From Rhizomys pruinosus (lineage: Eukaryota > Chordata > Mammalia > Rodentia > Spalacidae): a stretch of DNA of 64,000 nt. The translations under genes were made by a program, and so were the position numbers. Of the stretch, positions 11,981-24,328 are shown in pieces (within the stretch, counting starts at the first letter, position 1; each line of letters opens with the position of its first letter). Where the stretch lies: NCBI GenBank assembly GCA_009823505.1, contig VZQC01012376.1, positions 2,340,517-2,404,516 on the forward strand, read 5' to 3'. A model generated the notes under the pieces. That model ran no database searches. It saw only the letters and a list, made by a program, of their open reading frames with translations, and was not told the origin of the DNA.

Positions 11981-12034
<54 letters not shown>
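11946..12034. repeat. Compound (CA)n(TA)n microsatellite
   Basis: Two alternating blocks of CA then TA repeats, separated by aag. Confidence 0.95.
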
Positions 12035-12036
<2 letters not shown>

Positions 12037-12234
12037 AATAACACCAAGAACTTCTAGGTTCACAGTAGCAACTTAAAAACAATCAGCGATGGGATTTTTG
12101 CCTTCAAGCATATTTACCAGCAGCACAGCAAGTGGAGATGCTGGTTCTGAAGTCTTGGCCTGTGAGACTGAGAGCAATAATTCATTTGGTGTCTAATAGG
12201 ACAAAGCAGAATGGCATGATGATGCCAGTTATGA

Positions 12235-12375
12235 TGATGATTATTGTAATTGCTAAGCCCTGTGTACTGCCTGTCACCAGGTAAGCATATTTTAAACATA
12301 TCAGTTGATTTAATCTTCACAATAGCTGTAAGAAGAATTCGATATAGCTATTAATCCCATATCTGAAAGACAAAG
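12235..12375 (+). repeat. MIR relic
   Basis: gttgatttaatcttcacaat followed by a decayed version of the MIR core (ttaatcccatatctgaaaga) resembles the ancient mammalian MIR. The edges are approximate. Confidence 0.6.
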
Positions 12376-12644
12376 AAATAGATTTCAACAAATGAATAAT
12401 ACAGTGTCTTGCTTTCCAGGAATGGGTTTTAAGATTGGGTTTCTTTCTTTTTTCTTTTTTTTTTTTTTTTTTTTTTTTTTTGCCTACTTTCGGAAGTTGT
12501 TTAGCTTTTTTGAAGCATCTTAATATTCTTCAAATATAATGGAAGAACAGAAACGATGTATAAATACCAATTTTATGGTAAAATCGATCTATATCAAAAG
12601 GGCTGAATCATGACATTGATTTTAAATTCATAATTTTATGTCTG

Positions 12645-12790
12645 CCCATCTATGAGCTCATTGTGTGTAACCTTCAGGAAGTTATTTAATTCTCCAAAGG
12701 TCTCTATTTACCTACCTGTAACAGAAAACAGCTTTCCTCTTTGGATAGTACTTTAAAAATCCAGATAATATTTGTGAATACAGTCTGAAA
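12645..12790 (-). repeat. MIR relic, antisense
   Basis: tgtgtaaccttcaggaagtt followed by atttaattctccaaaggtct resembles the reverse complement of the MIR core. Confidence 0.6.
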
Positions 12791-12941
12791 AGCAGGCCTG
12801 AGCAAGGAGAAATGTAAATTTCAGTTTGGCCTTTTGTCTTCTATTTTGGTGATGAGGTAGGTAAACAGTAGCATGCGGGCAGTGTCTACAGTGGGTCAAA
12901 GACAATAGCTTGGTCCTACATCGCTTGGCCTTTGATCTTTT

Positions 12942-14963
12942 TTTTTTTTTAATTTATTTTTATTTTTATTTTTAAGGGATTCTACAATACAATGACACAG
13001 TTGTTTGCAGATAACAATGATGTTACTCAGTATGTCATACAATTAAGTAATTGGTGCATTTTGCAAGTATCTATGTCCAAATTTTGAACAACCCAAGGTT
13101 CCCATAGTCCAGTTGGAGAAGCTTGTATGCACAGGCATGCTGATCAATCAGGAATCCAGACTATATCCTTAGTCTCATGATTCACCCTATCTCTCCCAGC
13201 CTTACAATGTCTACAGCCTCCTCTTCCCAGTTTTGTTCCCTAGGCTTTGGAAAGAAGGCACAAATGGGTGAGAAGAAAACATCTATTTTCTCTTGGGATA
13301 TTTCGGACTCTGGTCTGTTTCAGTTTGTTTCTCTTTATATCATTGACACTTTCACAGTGTTACCCTTTTCAGTCATACTAACAAAGCTCAAGCTATTGGA
13401 TGTACAGGCATTTAAGCAGTACCACTTATTGTCAAGCTAAGCTGTGAGCATAGACACAGATGCTTGGATGGTATGCTAATCCGCAAACTGTGGCTTTCCT
13501 TATAAGGTGAGCAGTGTCTTGTTGTGGCGTTATAACATCGCCTAACCACCAGAGGACATAAGTCTTGTGGCATCCACTGTGAGTTTATTCTCCAAGGAGA
13601 GAGCTAATAGACCAAATAGTTTTTGGGTATAAATAATATAGACACTTGGCTGCCACTGTTGCACAGTATCAACTCTGCCCAAGCTTTATCCACAGTTAGT
13701 ATATTTCAAGTGGCTTAGTGAATTGTTTAGATTTTTAAATTTAGGTGTAGGTTTCTGTGGAAATGGTAATACAATTAAACAATGGGAATATAAAAAGTTT
13801 AATTGGTCTTTATTTATAATTTGTAATCGGGTTAAGGTATACAGATGGCCTATATATTTTTTCTGAATAACACAATATCACATTATAACACTTTCTTTAC
13901 TTGTAGGACAATTTAAAGACTAAGCTTAATTTCCTTCCCAAATAAGTACATAAGTCAATGCAAACCAGTTTGGGTAAACGTAATGAATTATGCCTGGTCT
14001 GTTCTTATGGGTATGTGTAATACAACTTAGGCATCTATAGGTCAAAACAAAACCTAAAAAAAAAAAAAAAAGGAAGAAAAAGGAGGAGGGGGAGGTGGTA
14101 CCTATCCTTTCTGGGATACAAATGGAAAACTCTGTTTCAATCCTATTGATAAATTTTCAATTTTTCTGATCTTAAAAATAACAATGGGAGGAGAATTTTA
14201 TGTTCCCACAGGTAAAAGTACCAATCTAAATGCCTGAAAACATACAACTATATGGCTGTCCGGATTGAATATTCAGCAGAAGAGGTTGACCCATCTGAAC
14301 ACTAAGGAATGAGAGAACATCAGACTGCCTGAGATACGGTCACTGAGCATGTCTCTAATATATTGGGATTGACTGTTAATAATGTACCCTAAATGCTGAG
14401 AACCTTCCTACCTCTCCCCCTCCCTTTCTTGTGTGTTTTTTATCAAGGAGATACTTAGGATGGTAATGGAACCACTCCAAACTGTAAACTAGAGCCAATT
14501 GTTACGGTGGTAATTTCCTATAAAACAGGCACCAACGTATTAACTGATTGATAGGCATAGGGACTGTGAAAGGATAATCATCTAGAGCCAAATTCAATAG
14601 TAAAGTGTTTATAAGCGTGTAATTAAGTGAATATCATTACTACAGGAAAGCTCTGGACATCAGCAATGAATTATTCTTGCCTAGGAGATGTTGGCTAGGG
14701 GATCAATACCTGCCCTCCCCCCCAAATTATAAAGGCCTTTTGCCTATAAATGGGATATATGCAAGGAGAAAGGCAGTAAGTCCCTGTTGTCAAAGACCTG
14801 GTGTGAGCATGAAAAATGTTATGAGACGTCACCTGCTAGCGTACAACTGGCCTCTGAAATGCTAGAAAGCATTACCAAAGGCCACTACAGCAATACAGCA
14901 AAATATTGGTCTTCCTGAGACAAACAAGACTCCTCCGAAAATATCAGCTACACCTCAACAGCC
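12942..14963 (-). mobile_element. Unknown non-coding retroelement, about 2.0 kb, apparently full-length copy B
   Basis: The 16-bp duplication tggcctttgatctttt lies at 12926-12941 and 14964-14979. The left end is a T-rich tract (reverse complement of an A-tail with AATAAA-like units), so the element reads on the minus strand. No open frame above 60 codons exists on the minus strand inside it. Two related copies lie in this window (6063-8051 and 56929-57509). The A-tail plus a duplication of about 15 bp indicate mobilisation by L1 machinery, and LTRs are absent. I do not recognise the family: it is too long for a SINE, and no L1 ORF1 or ORF2 is seen. It could be a retrocopied long non-coding RNA that became repetitive. 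Confidence 0.85.
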
Positions 14964-15770
14964 TGGCCTTTGATCTTTTAATTCCCACGTCTTACTGCTG
15001 CCTGTATCTTCAGTTCCTGCTTTTCCACAGCCCCCGGGTAATGGCTGGTCTGTGTTTTGAGAGGAAATCCTGGCAGCTGGTCAGAAGCATGCCCTGATAA
15101 TGGCAGCTCCAGCCTCCCTTCCCGGATGCCCGTCCCCTTCTGTCTTCGCCTCTCCCCTCAACACCTGATTTCTTCAACGCCATTTATTTATTTTAGGTAC
15201 ACATGTATAATATCTAATCATTGGTTTCTTAAAATGGGTTATAGAAGGAGATCTCCAGTTCTTCATAAAAAAAAACCATTAATTCTCTAATAATGACAAC
15301 TGATGGTAAGAAAGAGGTTTGTGCACATAGAGCCTTGAGCAGCGTGCTGTGGGAATCCAGACAAGTTAAGTGTTGAGTAAAAAATGTAAAGAGGACCAGT
15401 TTCCAGGGTGGCAATGTCCTTAGCCTAGGTCTTTCCTGGAATGGGTTGAACTTACACACCCTCACACTCGACTTTTTCCCATTCCTTCTGTTAATATTTC
15501 TCACTTTGGCCACTTTCATACTGCTTATTCTCTGTGCATACATGCTTTGATCCTTTCTTGTTGGTTCATTCTGTCTTTCCTTAAGCTTCACTGCTCCTCT
15601 TTGTAGCCCAGACCCCACTGTATTCTGTCACTAACTTGCTCTACAGTTGCATGCAGGGCGGGATTCCATGGCTCCATACCTGCCTTTTGGGGCTTAGCTC
15701 TAAACCAGTGAGCTGCTATCTTGGTATCTTCTCTACTACATGTTTTCTGCTGTTGGAGAAAAGGACCGAA

Positions 15771-16074
15771 GGGGTCAGGAAGATAGCTCTCAGTGGATAA
15801 GAACACTTGCACTGCAAGCGTGAGGATCTGAATTAGAATGCTCAGCACTGACGTAACAAACCAGGCTTGGCTGCACCCAGCCTTGTGGGCAGAGAGAAGT
15901 GGATCCCAAGAGCGTAGTGGCCAGCCAGCCAGCCTAGCAGAAACTGGTTGAGTGAAAGACCCAGTCTCAAGGAATTAAGATGGAGAGCTGTAGAGGAGAA
16001 TACCCAGCGTCCTGCTCTGACCTCTGCATGTGCTTCTCTACGTGCACACTCACATGCATGCCTGATACACGAGA
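15771..16074 (+). repeat. B4-type SINE, sense
   Basis: An ID-like head (ggtcaggaagatagctctca...gaggatctgaattag) is followed by a B1-like body (gccagccagcctagcag; agacccagtctcaa) and a CA-rich end (cacactcacatgcatgcc). Confidence 0.75.
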
Positions 16075-16122
16075 AAAGAAGGAAGGAAGGAGGGAGGGAG
16101 GGAGGAAAGAACGAAGGAAGGA
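16075..16122. repeat. (GGAA)n/(GGGA)n purine tract
   Basis: GAAG/GGAG units at the tail of the adjoining B4. Confidence 0.9.
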
Positions 16123-17329
16123 GCCCTCGAACCTACACGCTGACGTCACTGCAGCCTTCTGATCTCAAGCCCAGCTGCACCCGCCCATCTGTTATTCTGG
16201 AATGCCCTCCCACATCTCTTCCTCAGCTTCATCTCCCATCTCCACTGTCACCATGGAAGTCCTCCAGCATGCCTCTCAAGCCCACTATTCCACCCTAATC
16301 CCTCATTATATTGCCCTAAACTCTGAACTCCTACTCTCCCCTTTCTGTGGGAATCTGGATGAGATCCTGTCTACCAGGAGGCCTTCCGTTGTAGATTGCA
16401 CACGCCTCTCCCTTCCTCATTCCATCCACTGGTCCTCACAACGCATTCCGTTTCTTCCTTCCAACATGTTTCTTCCTTCCTTATAAAGACATGTTTTCAA
16501 GTCCATTGGTTCCTCTAACTTCTGTTCTGTTGTGTTTATTCCCTTTCTAGTTAAGAACATTCCGTTTCTATTCTCTGTCCATTCTGTGAAACATGTATTC
16601 ATTGGGCTGCAGAAACGAAGTTCTGGTTTTTCAGACAGTTAACCTCCTAGTGGAGGGAGTGGTAATGAATAGGCTGGTGGATGGAGACACATAGTGTGGA
16701 GTCAAGAAATGAGAATGATGTAGACAGGGTGGCAGAGTGGCTGTGGTGGGGACAGAGACATCGCGAGAATGGGACAGAGGAGGCCTCTCCGGGGAGGGAG
16801 ATTTGAATTGAGATCTGCATGACGAGAAGACTTCAACCCTACTGGAACCTGGGGAAAAAATCCCAGGCACAGGAAAAGAGAGGACAAAGGTCCCTAGGCA
16901 ACAAGGAATTTGACAACTGCAAGATGGAGCCAGAGGACTGAGTTCTCTGCTTCCACTGTGGCACTCGGCAACTCTCAAGCTGCCCCCAGCCTGGCTTGCA
17001 TCCCTGCCCCTTATGTGAAGCCATTATTGGTGTGATCACGAACGATGTCCTTCTTGGCCATTTCCTGAGCTCTTTTCATCCTCATCTTACCAGACCTTGA
17101 ATCAGTGCTTTTCACTCGACACTGGGTTCCCCAACACTACTTTCTGCCTCTGAGCCTTTCCATCATTGAGACTTGCCAGGTGGTGTTTTGTTTTGCTTTG
17201 TTTTATTGTTTTTGGATCCATGCACTGCGTGCCTGAAGGTTCGTATAACCCTGTTCTGCACCCTGGGTTCTCACCTCTATCTTTCTGTCTATCCATCTAT
17301 CTGTCCACCTATTCATCCATCCACATATC

Positions 17330-18290
17330 TATGTTTAAGTGACTAATAACAATTGTGCATATTATGGCATATAATGTATCATTTTGATTTTTGTGTACAT
17401 TATAGATTTAACCAAGCTGACTAATGTCGCTCTCCTCATCGCTCTCTGTTCCCGGCTGGCAGGAAAAAGGAGAGGACAAACTCTTGTTCTTCCAGATGCA
17501 GTTTATTCAGGCAACTCATACACCAACTCTCCTCTCTCCTTCCAGTGTCCCCTCCTCATATCCCCTCTCTCAACCCCGCCTCCTGCAAGGGCACAAGCGC
17601 CGTGGCAGTCTCTCATTGGTCTGTAAGCGGTATGCACAATATACGGAAGTCAGCGGACACGCTAATGAGGGTTCAGGTTTGGCGTTCTCTTGTTGGCTGG
17701 GGAATGAGCTGGGCAGTCAGGCCACAATCAGGCGATCATAAGACCTGGCCAGGGTCCAAGGCGCCATTTTGGCCAACGCCCACTCTCCACAGACTAATTT
17801 ATCTAGAACTTTACCAGTTTATTTTTTATGTGCCTGCATATGTGTGTTGAGAATTTTAGATTTTTATTTTAATCATTTCAAAGTAGACATCATTCTTTAT
17901 CATGGTCACCATACAAAGCAAAAGGTCACTAAAACTTCTCCAGTCTCAGACTTTGCACCTTTCAATGAGCATCTTCCCTTTTCTCTGCCCCCCCCACTTC
18001 CGGCCCCTGGTAACCACCATTCTGTTCTCTGCTTCTCTCAATTCTATTGTTTTAGACTCCACCTGTAAGTAAGAACATGCAATACCAGTCCTTTAGTGAT
18101 TGGCTGATTTCACTTAACATAATTTTCTTCAGCTCCGCCACTTTGTCATAAATAAAAGGATTTCCTTTTAAGACAGAGTAATATTCTATTGTGTATGTGT
18201 GTGGCACCTTTTCTTTATCCATTCACCTATTGAAGGACACTGAGGTTGTTTCTGTATCACAGCAGATAGCATCAATGCCTCAATGAATAC
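17330..18290 (-). mobile_element. Old L1 3' region, antisense (interrupted by the solo LTR)
   Basis: atattctattgtgtatgtgt, ctttatccattcacctattg and related phrases are reverse complements of the L1 ORF2 C-terminal/3' UTR region. Sequence on both sides of the LTR fits together after removing the LTR and one gactaa. Confidence 0.75.
17425..17791 (-). mobile_element. Solo LTR of an ERV, probably class II (IAP-like), antisense
   Basis: The 6-bp duplication gactaa flanks a 367-bp unit at 17419-17424 and 17792-17797. Read on the minus strand it starts TGTGGAGAG, ends GAGAGCGACA, contains an ATGGCGCC block near the start and an AATAAA at 17502-17507 (complement), as expected for U3-R-U5. A 6-bp duplication and TG...CA ends are typical of class II elements such as IAP. 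No internal viral sequence is present, which fits recombination between two LTRs. It sits inside an older antisense L1 fragment. Confidence 0.85.
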
Positions 18291-19608
18291 GAGAGTGAAG
18301 ACAGCTCTTGGACATACTGAGCATCTTCTTCATGCTTGAAAGACTTTTCTTAGATGATTTCACCTATACCTGCAACTTCAATTTATAAAGTGAGAATACT
18401 CAAATCAGTATGTCTATAAAAGGTGTACCTGGTGACCTCAAACATACTTACCAAGCTGCTTAAACCAACATGTCCAAAGCTTAATTCATAATCCCTTTCT
18501 ACCTATAGCTGAAATCATGCACCTTGCTACCTTCCACCTTCTCCAGCTCACCAGTTAACAGCTAAGTTCTCTGCAGTTTCTTTCACCCTCTTAACATATC
18601 TGTGACTACCATTTTGGTTAAGACCATTGCCATTTCCTGTTGTCCTAGGCAACTCCTTCCTTGTGCTTCATTTCCTGTCATCTGTCCATGCTCTATACTC
18701 CTGTGAGGTAATTTCCTTCAAACCTTATCTCTTTCCTGGTAAAACTTCATTCTGGCTTCTCTGTGGTCCAGGATAAAGCCATATCTGTGAGGATGACCTC
18801 GTGGGCTCATGTGAAGTGATCCTCAGTGATTCTCAGCTTCATCTCCCACTTCTCTCCCGTGACATGTACCTATTTTTGCACTGTAACCTTACTCACCTGC
18901 ATTAAGTCTGTTTGACATAAGCTAGTTGTTTGTTTGGACTCGTGGTTTTCAATATATACTTCTTCACATATACTATTGTCTTTCTTCTGCATGCCTTCTC
19001 TGATTCTGTAGTACTGGCAAACACCCACTCAGTCTTCAGTTCTGGTGAAACCTCTATCAAACCATCCATAACTAACCCAGGCAGAGCTGACCTGCTCTTT
19101 GGACTGATACTACTACTCACTTATTATATTATCAACTATACCTATTTGTATGCCTTCTCTAGCATGTAAATTTAGAAAGTTTGATTCTTTTATCACATGC
19201 ATCTTTATATCTCTATTATAGAACACAATTGATGGTAAGTAATACCCACCAAAAAAATCATTAAGGGTAAATTAACATATCATTTGAATATGGACCATGT
19301 GGGACTTAACAAGCTTCCTGTGAGGAGCCCAGCCCGTCACAACACTAGACCACACATCTTTATTTTCTGTTTATTGTCTAAATACTCAGCATCCCTCATG
19401 AAGTGCTGAGCTCATTGTTTCATGGGATGGGATAAGCTGCTAGTTCTTGTGATGAAGTACTCACTCATTTTGAGGCTACTCAAAATAAAAGAGTTTCTCA
19501 GAAATTTTTGGTAGAGGAAGAACTAAGCCCTAGACTTGTCTGCCTGTATCAGTGACATGAACACATACATACCAAATGCACAGTGTAGAAGTTTTAAAAG
19601 ATGATTTT

Positions 19609-19872
19609 GGGGGCTGGAGAGATGGCCTAGCAGTTAAGAGCGCCTACTGCTCTTACAGAGGACCTGGGTTCAATCCCCACCACCCACATGGTGGCTGAGA
19701 ACCATCTCTAAACTCTAGTTCCAGGGGAATCTGACACCCTCTTCTGACCTCCGCAGCATTGTACGACACGGGTGCACAAACCTACATGCAGACAGTGCAT
19801 TCATACACATAAAAAATAAATAAATTCCAATGTTTTCATATAAAAATAAATAAATAAAATTTAAAAAATTTA
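19609..19872 (+). repeat. B2 SINE, sense
   Basis: A full head-to-tail B2 flanked by aaaagatgatttt at 19596-19608 and 19873-19885, with an AAATAAAT-rich tail. Confidence 0.93.
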
Positions 19873-21559
19873 AAAAGATGATTTTGAATTTTTCCAGCAA
19901 ATACATCAGTCAGTGACACTATTTCTTATCAAATGAAAGAAACTTCTAGTGGGAGGTAAAACAGAGATATACCTGAGTAAGGACATGAAGTTGCACAGAT
20001 TGTGACACAGGGTTAGTTGGCGGGCATTTCCCTGCCCCAGCTGTGGAGGGAAAGCCACATGGTGGATACCTTGTTATTATTACTTTTCAAGAAGAGCAAA
20101 CAAAGAGTAGCCTAACAGCAGCTGACTTCTTGGGATGTTTCACATTCTGAAGGCGGCTCTTTCCCAGATGTCACATGTCTATTACTTTACCTGTGGAAGA
20201 GGAGCTGGCAGGCACAGCACTGTGGTGATGTCTCATTTATCTTTTGTGCTCTAGGAATGACATGTCATGTAAGCAGAAGTTTTTAGATAACTGAAGCATC
20301 AAATAGCAAAAGGGGAAAAAAAAAACATTATTATTTTGAAATAAAGTAAAATCTTTCTTAGACACTTGACTGTTTTTGTTCCTGAACAGAATAAATAGAA
20401 TATTTTCTTCGGGAGTCAGAGGGGGGAGAAAAGTGAAACGCTCTCAAGTGAACACTCTCAGAGTGATGTCTTCAAAAGGAGTTTATATCAGTGGGTTTTT
20501 AAAATATGAATAACCCTAGACATTATAATTTTAAAAATATAATGTTGTGGCTTGTCATCTTCTGTCATCTTCCTGTCAGTGTTTTCTTATGTCTGTTACA
20601 GACTTCCCAGATAGTGTCAGCCCTTCATACTTACAGGCTTAGTCTCCATGCACTGAACCAAATGTGGACCAGAACTATTTTAAATTATTACAGCTATATT
20701 AGAGATATATAGACCTTTCTTCATGTCATTATTCCCTAAACAATAATTAACTATTTATATAGAATTTAACTTTTATTTGGTATAATGAGTAATCTATAAA
20801 TGTAGCTTTCATGTAAATTCTATGCTATTTAATATAAGGGATTTGAGCATCCTCCTCTGGTTTTAATATCCTAATGGGAACCTGGTACTAATTCCACAAA
20901 GACATTGAGGGACTATCGTTGTCTTTTTCTTGTAGAAAATGTCTCCCCCCAGCACCCCATTAAATTCATGTTTTTCAACATTTACTGCCTCCAGTGTTTC
21001 ACGGGCTAGAAACTCAGAAAGCATACTTAGTAGCTGTAAAATTACATGGTGAAATGAAAGCAAAGCTCTTCGTGTACTTGTGAGGATCCCCTGGGAGTAA
21101 ATGAGCCAGTGGTTTTCTCTGCCAGCAATGCTGTTTATTCTGACTTCTCGGCAGTGCTTTTCTGAGTTCCTCATTCTTTCCTGTACTCCATTTGTCAGTA
21201 CTGTGTGTGAACAGTGACTCCAGGAAATAACCCTTGAACAGGGCCAACCCCCACAGCACGTGACAAGCAGGCAGATGCAGACAAAGGCCTTCCCCTCTGG
21301 TCTCAGTTTCCCCATCTGTCTGGGACAGCTAATTTCCACCTCCTGCTTTATTCTCGGGTGTCAGAAAGTAGTTTAATAAAGGAAAGTTTAAATGCCACTA
21401 GATGGGAGATGAAGGATCACTTTGGATTGCTAACTTGGTGGGGAACTTCACATAGGAGGGAGGGCTGGGAAGTGGATGCGAGGGTGGGAAATGCATGCTC
21501 CTGTGAGAAGTGCAAGTCCTTCCCAGAGGAGTGAAGCATGCTGGGGAAGAATATGTAGC

Positions 21560-22230
21560 ATTAAACTGACCATGAACCATTTTTAACTGTTCAATTCTGT
21601 ACTGTTAAGTGTAGGCGTGTTGTGGGACAGCCATCACCACCATCCAGCTCTACAGCAGTTTGACTTCCCAAATTAAAACCCTGGGGCTAGAGACATAGTT
21701 CAATGTTGGTGTGATCTCACATGCACAAGACCCTGGGTTCAATCTCTAACACTGAGAAAAAACCTCACAATTGCATTCATCAACAACCAACTCTCCACAT
21801 CTCACTCCCTGTTCCCACACTCTGGTCACCTCCATTCTGCTTTCTGTTTCTGATTTTACCTGTTCTGAGAGCCTTATATAAAAGTGAGATTATGCAGTAT
21901 TTGTTATTGTGTAACCCGTATATTTCACTTAAGATAATGTCTTGAAATCCATCTGTGCTGTAAGATGTGTCAAATTTCATTTCTTTATCAGATTGACTAA
22001 TATTCCATTGTGTGCATATACCACATTCTGTTTATCCACTTATCTCTGGAGAGAGATTTGGCTTACTTCTCTCTTATCTATTCTGAATAACATGGCAATG
22101 AACATATGTTTAACTTTTTGAGAAGCTGCCAAACTGTTTTCCACAGCAGCTGCACCATTTCACAATTCTACGGAGAGTATGCAGAGGTTCCAACTTCTCC
22201 ACAGGAGAGACGGTTACATGTGTTCAGTGC
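21560..22230 (-). mobile_element. Old L1 3' region, antisense (interrupted by an ID SINE)
   Basis: Phrases such as actaatattccattgtgtgc, ctgaataacatggcaatgaa and ccaaactgttttccacagca are antisense L1 ORF2 C-terminus/3' UTR. Reading frames are decayed. Confidence 0.8.
21681..21762 (+). repeat. ID SINE
   Basis: ctggggctagagacatagtt...gaccctgggttcaatctctaacactgagaaaaaa is a tRNA/BC1-derived ID element. Short aaaacc repeats flank it inside the L1 fragment. Confidence 0.8.
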
Positions 22231-22684
22231 ATACCAGCTTGACAGCAACCCAGACTTTACCTGAGGCAGAGACAAGATGTGTTTTGTGACATTGCAGTTT
22301 ATTCTGAAGGCCATGGGAAGCTGATGAGGACTTTAAGTGAGGGAAGAGCAGGACCAGAGTCATAGTTCAGGCAGCTCAAGGGCCGAAGGATAGATGCAGT
22401 GTGAATTGAGCCCTGAAGCCAGGACATTGGCCAGCATTGACTATAGCCAAGTATCCAGCTAGGAGACCTGGGTTGTAAGAAGGCAAGAAACATGGAGATG
22501 AATGTAGAGAATGAATGGGGGTGAACTGGACTCTTGAGAATGAAGATGGTGGTTGCAGGTGGGAGGTTAGATGGTGGCAGCAGGTGGGACGTTTGAGGAG
22601 TTTGGCAAGGGCTCAGCAAGCTGCATGACCTTAGACACCTCTTGAATACACTCAAGTTGAGTGAAGGTAAGAAGTGGTTCTTCT

Positions 22685-22872
22685 GGGGGCTGGACATATG
22701 GCTCAGCAGTTAAGAGCAATGGCTGCTCTTGCAGAGGACCTGGGTTCAGTTCCCAGAACCTACATGGCAGCTCACAACTCTCTGTAATTCTAGTTCCAGG
22801 GGATCTGACATCCTTTTCTGACCTCTGTGGGCATTGCATGACAGCAATACACTCATAATAAAAATAATTAAT
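22685..22872 (+). repeat. B2/B3-type SINE, sense
   Basis: It has the ggggctggacatatggctca head, the ggcagctcacaactctctgt body and an AATAAAAATAA tail. Confidence 0.88.
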
Positions 22873-22972
22873 GGGGCTAGAGAGATGGCTCAGTGGTTGG
22901 GAGTGCCAACTGCTCTTGCAGAGGACCTGGGTTCAAGTCCCAGCACCCACATGGTGGCTAAGAACAGTCTTA
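22873..22972 (+). repeat. B2 head only (3'-truncated SINE)
   Basis: Only the first 100 or so bases of B2 are present, stopping after ggtggctaagaacagtctt. Copies of aaaataattaat lie on both sides, so this short unit appears to have inserted as such. Confidence 0.75.
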
Positions 22973-23919
22973 AAAATAATTAATAAAAAATAAATAATTA
23001 ATAAAACATTAAAAAAGAAATGGTTCATCCCTTCTCCTTTATCATCCTAATTTCCAAGGTGACTATGGCACATAAAGATGGAAGAGGATCAGTTAGCTCC
23101 TGCACTACTGAAGTCCGGCTCTTTCAGCAGGACTAGGGGTATGGTAGAATACATGTCCAGCATCAGCGAAGTCTTGTGTTTTATCCCGTCCCCCCGCCCC
23201 CAAACATAAAGAGAAGTAGAGGAGACTGAGCGGATTTTGTATTCACAGAGTTGTTCTGGCTTAGCTGTGGGTCAGAGTGAGGCCTTAGGATGTCTGCACA
23301 GAGATGGGAACAGCAACCTAAAGGAAGCCAGCGCGTGTGGAGGGAAGGAACAGGATGCGGGTGTCAGCGACGCCTGCGAGCAGGAGCCAAGCCAGCCGCA
23401 AAGCTCTTATCTTGATATTTAATAAGCATAGCACTACAGTGACTGCATGGCATCTCATGTTACCAGCGGACTTAGCCCTTATCTGACACGATTGGGGGTG
23501 CTTCAGATTTTGGAATACTTGCATCAACTTTTCACCAGCTGGACCAGAAAATATGAAATCCAAATGGTCTAAAATTTAAAACATTAGGACCATCCTGTCT
23601 TCCGTCAAGTCTCATGTTTTGGATTTTCCCATTAGTGACCGTCAGCCTATGTAATAAAGGTGTCTGCGTGGCCACTGTCTTGTACTTGTCATGTGTCACC
23701 TTAAAACATTCATCCCTCTGAGTTCTCTCCCCTTCCTCTCCATTCCTTTGTCTTTCCAGCACTGAAGATTCTATAAAGCAAAAGGCTGCTTGTTCTGCCA
23801 CTAGCCTAAGGCAAACCGCTGCACTTTCACCTTGTGCCTGCCCTGTGCTTGACTGTGGTGGCTATAGCAGGTGCAGTTTGGTGCACCCCAGTTGCAGAAG
23901 GTTTTTTTTTTTTTTTTTT

Positions 23920-24140
23920 NNNNNNNNNNNNNNNNNNNNNNNNNNNNNNNNNNNNNNNNNNNNNNNNNNNNNNNNNNNNNNNNNNNNNNNNNNNNNNNNN
24001 NNNNNNNNNNNNNNNNNNNNNNNNNNNNNNNNNNNNNNNNNNNNNNNNNNNNNNNNNNNNNNNNNNNNNNNNNNNNNNNNNNNNNNNNNNNNNNNNNNNN
24101 NNNNNNNNNNNNNNNNNNNNNNNNNNNNNNNNNNNNNNNN
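23920..24140. other. Assembly gap (221 N)
   Basis: The gap is bounded by a T-run on the left and an (AT)n tract on the right, both hard to sequence. Confidence 1.
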
Positions 24141-24278
24141 ATATATATATATATATATAGTATTTCATAAATTTTCAGTTTGATTTAGAGATATTTCCCT
24201 TTCCCTTTCCCCCACCCCACCCCAGATCGTGCATTCTGCCATAACTGCCCTGCATCTTTCTCTCAGTCTTTTTTTTTT
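24141..24278 (-). mobile_element. L1 3' UTR end, antisense
   Basis: ccagatcgtgcattctgcca...tgcatctttctctcagtc followed by a T-run repeats the segment at 6170-6231 almost exactly. It is the L1 3' end seen also at 27290-27365. Its A-tail side is lost in the gap. Confidence 0.7.
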
Positions 24279-24328
24279 TTGTATGCTTAAGAATTCACAT
24301 TTTAAAGAACTTAAATAGGATGAAGTTA

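Noticed and set aside
12442..12481. Long T-run as the tail of an antisense retroelement
   Set aside because: No recognisable element follows and no target duplication was found, so only a simple T-run is supported.
12942..14963. Calling the 2-kb element an endogenous retrovirus
   Set aside because: The 16-bp duplication, A-tail and absence of LTRs contradict integrase-mediated insertion.
20863..21339. 158-codon minus-strand open frame
   Set aside because: It has no recognisable domain, repeat-free but cysteine/serine-rich chance composition, no splice context, and it sits inside a CSGALNACT1 intron on the opposite strand.
23834..24183. Open frames of about 100 codons full of X
   Set aside because: They are produced by reading through the assembly gap.
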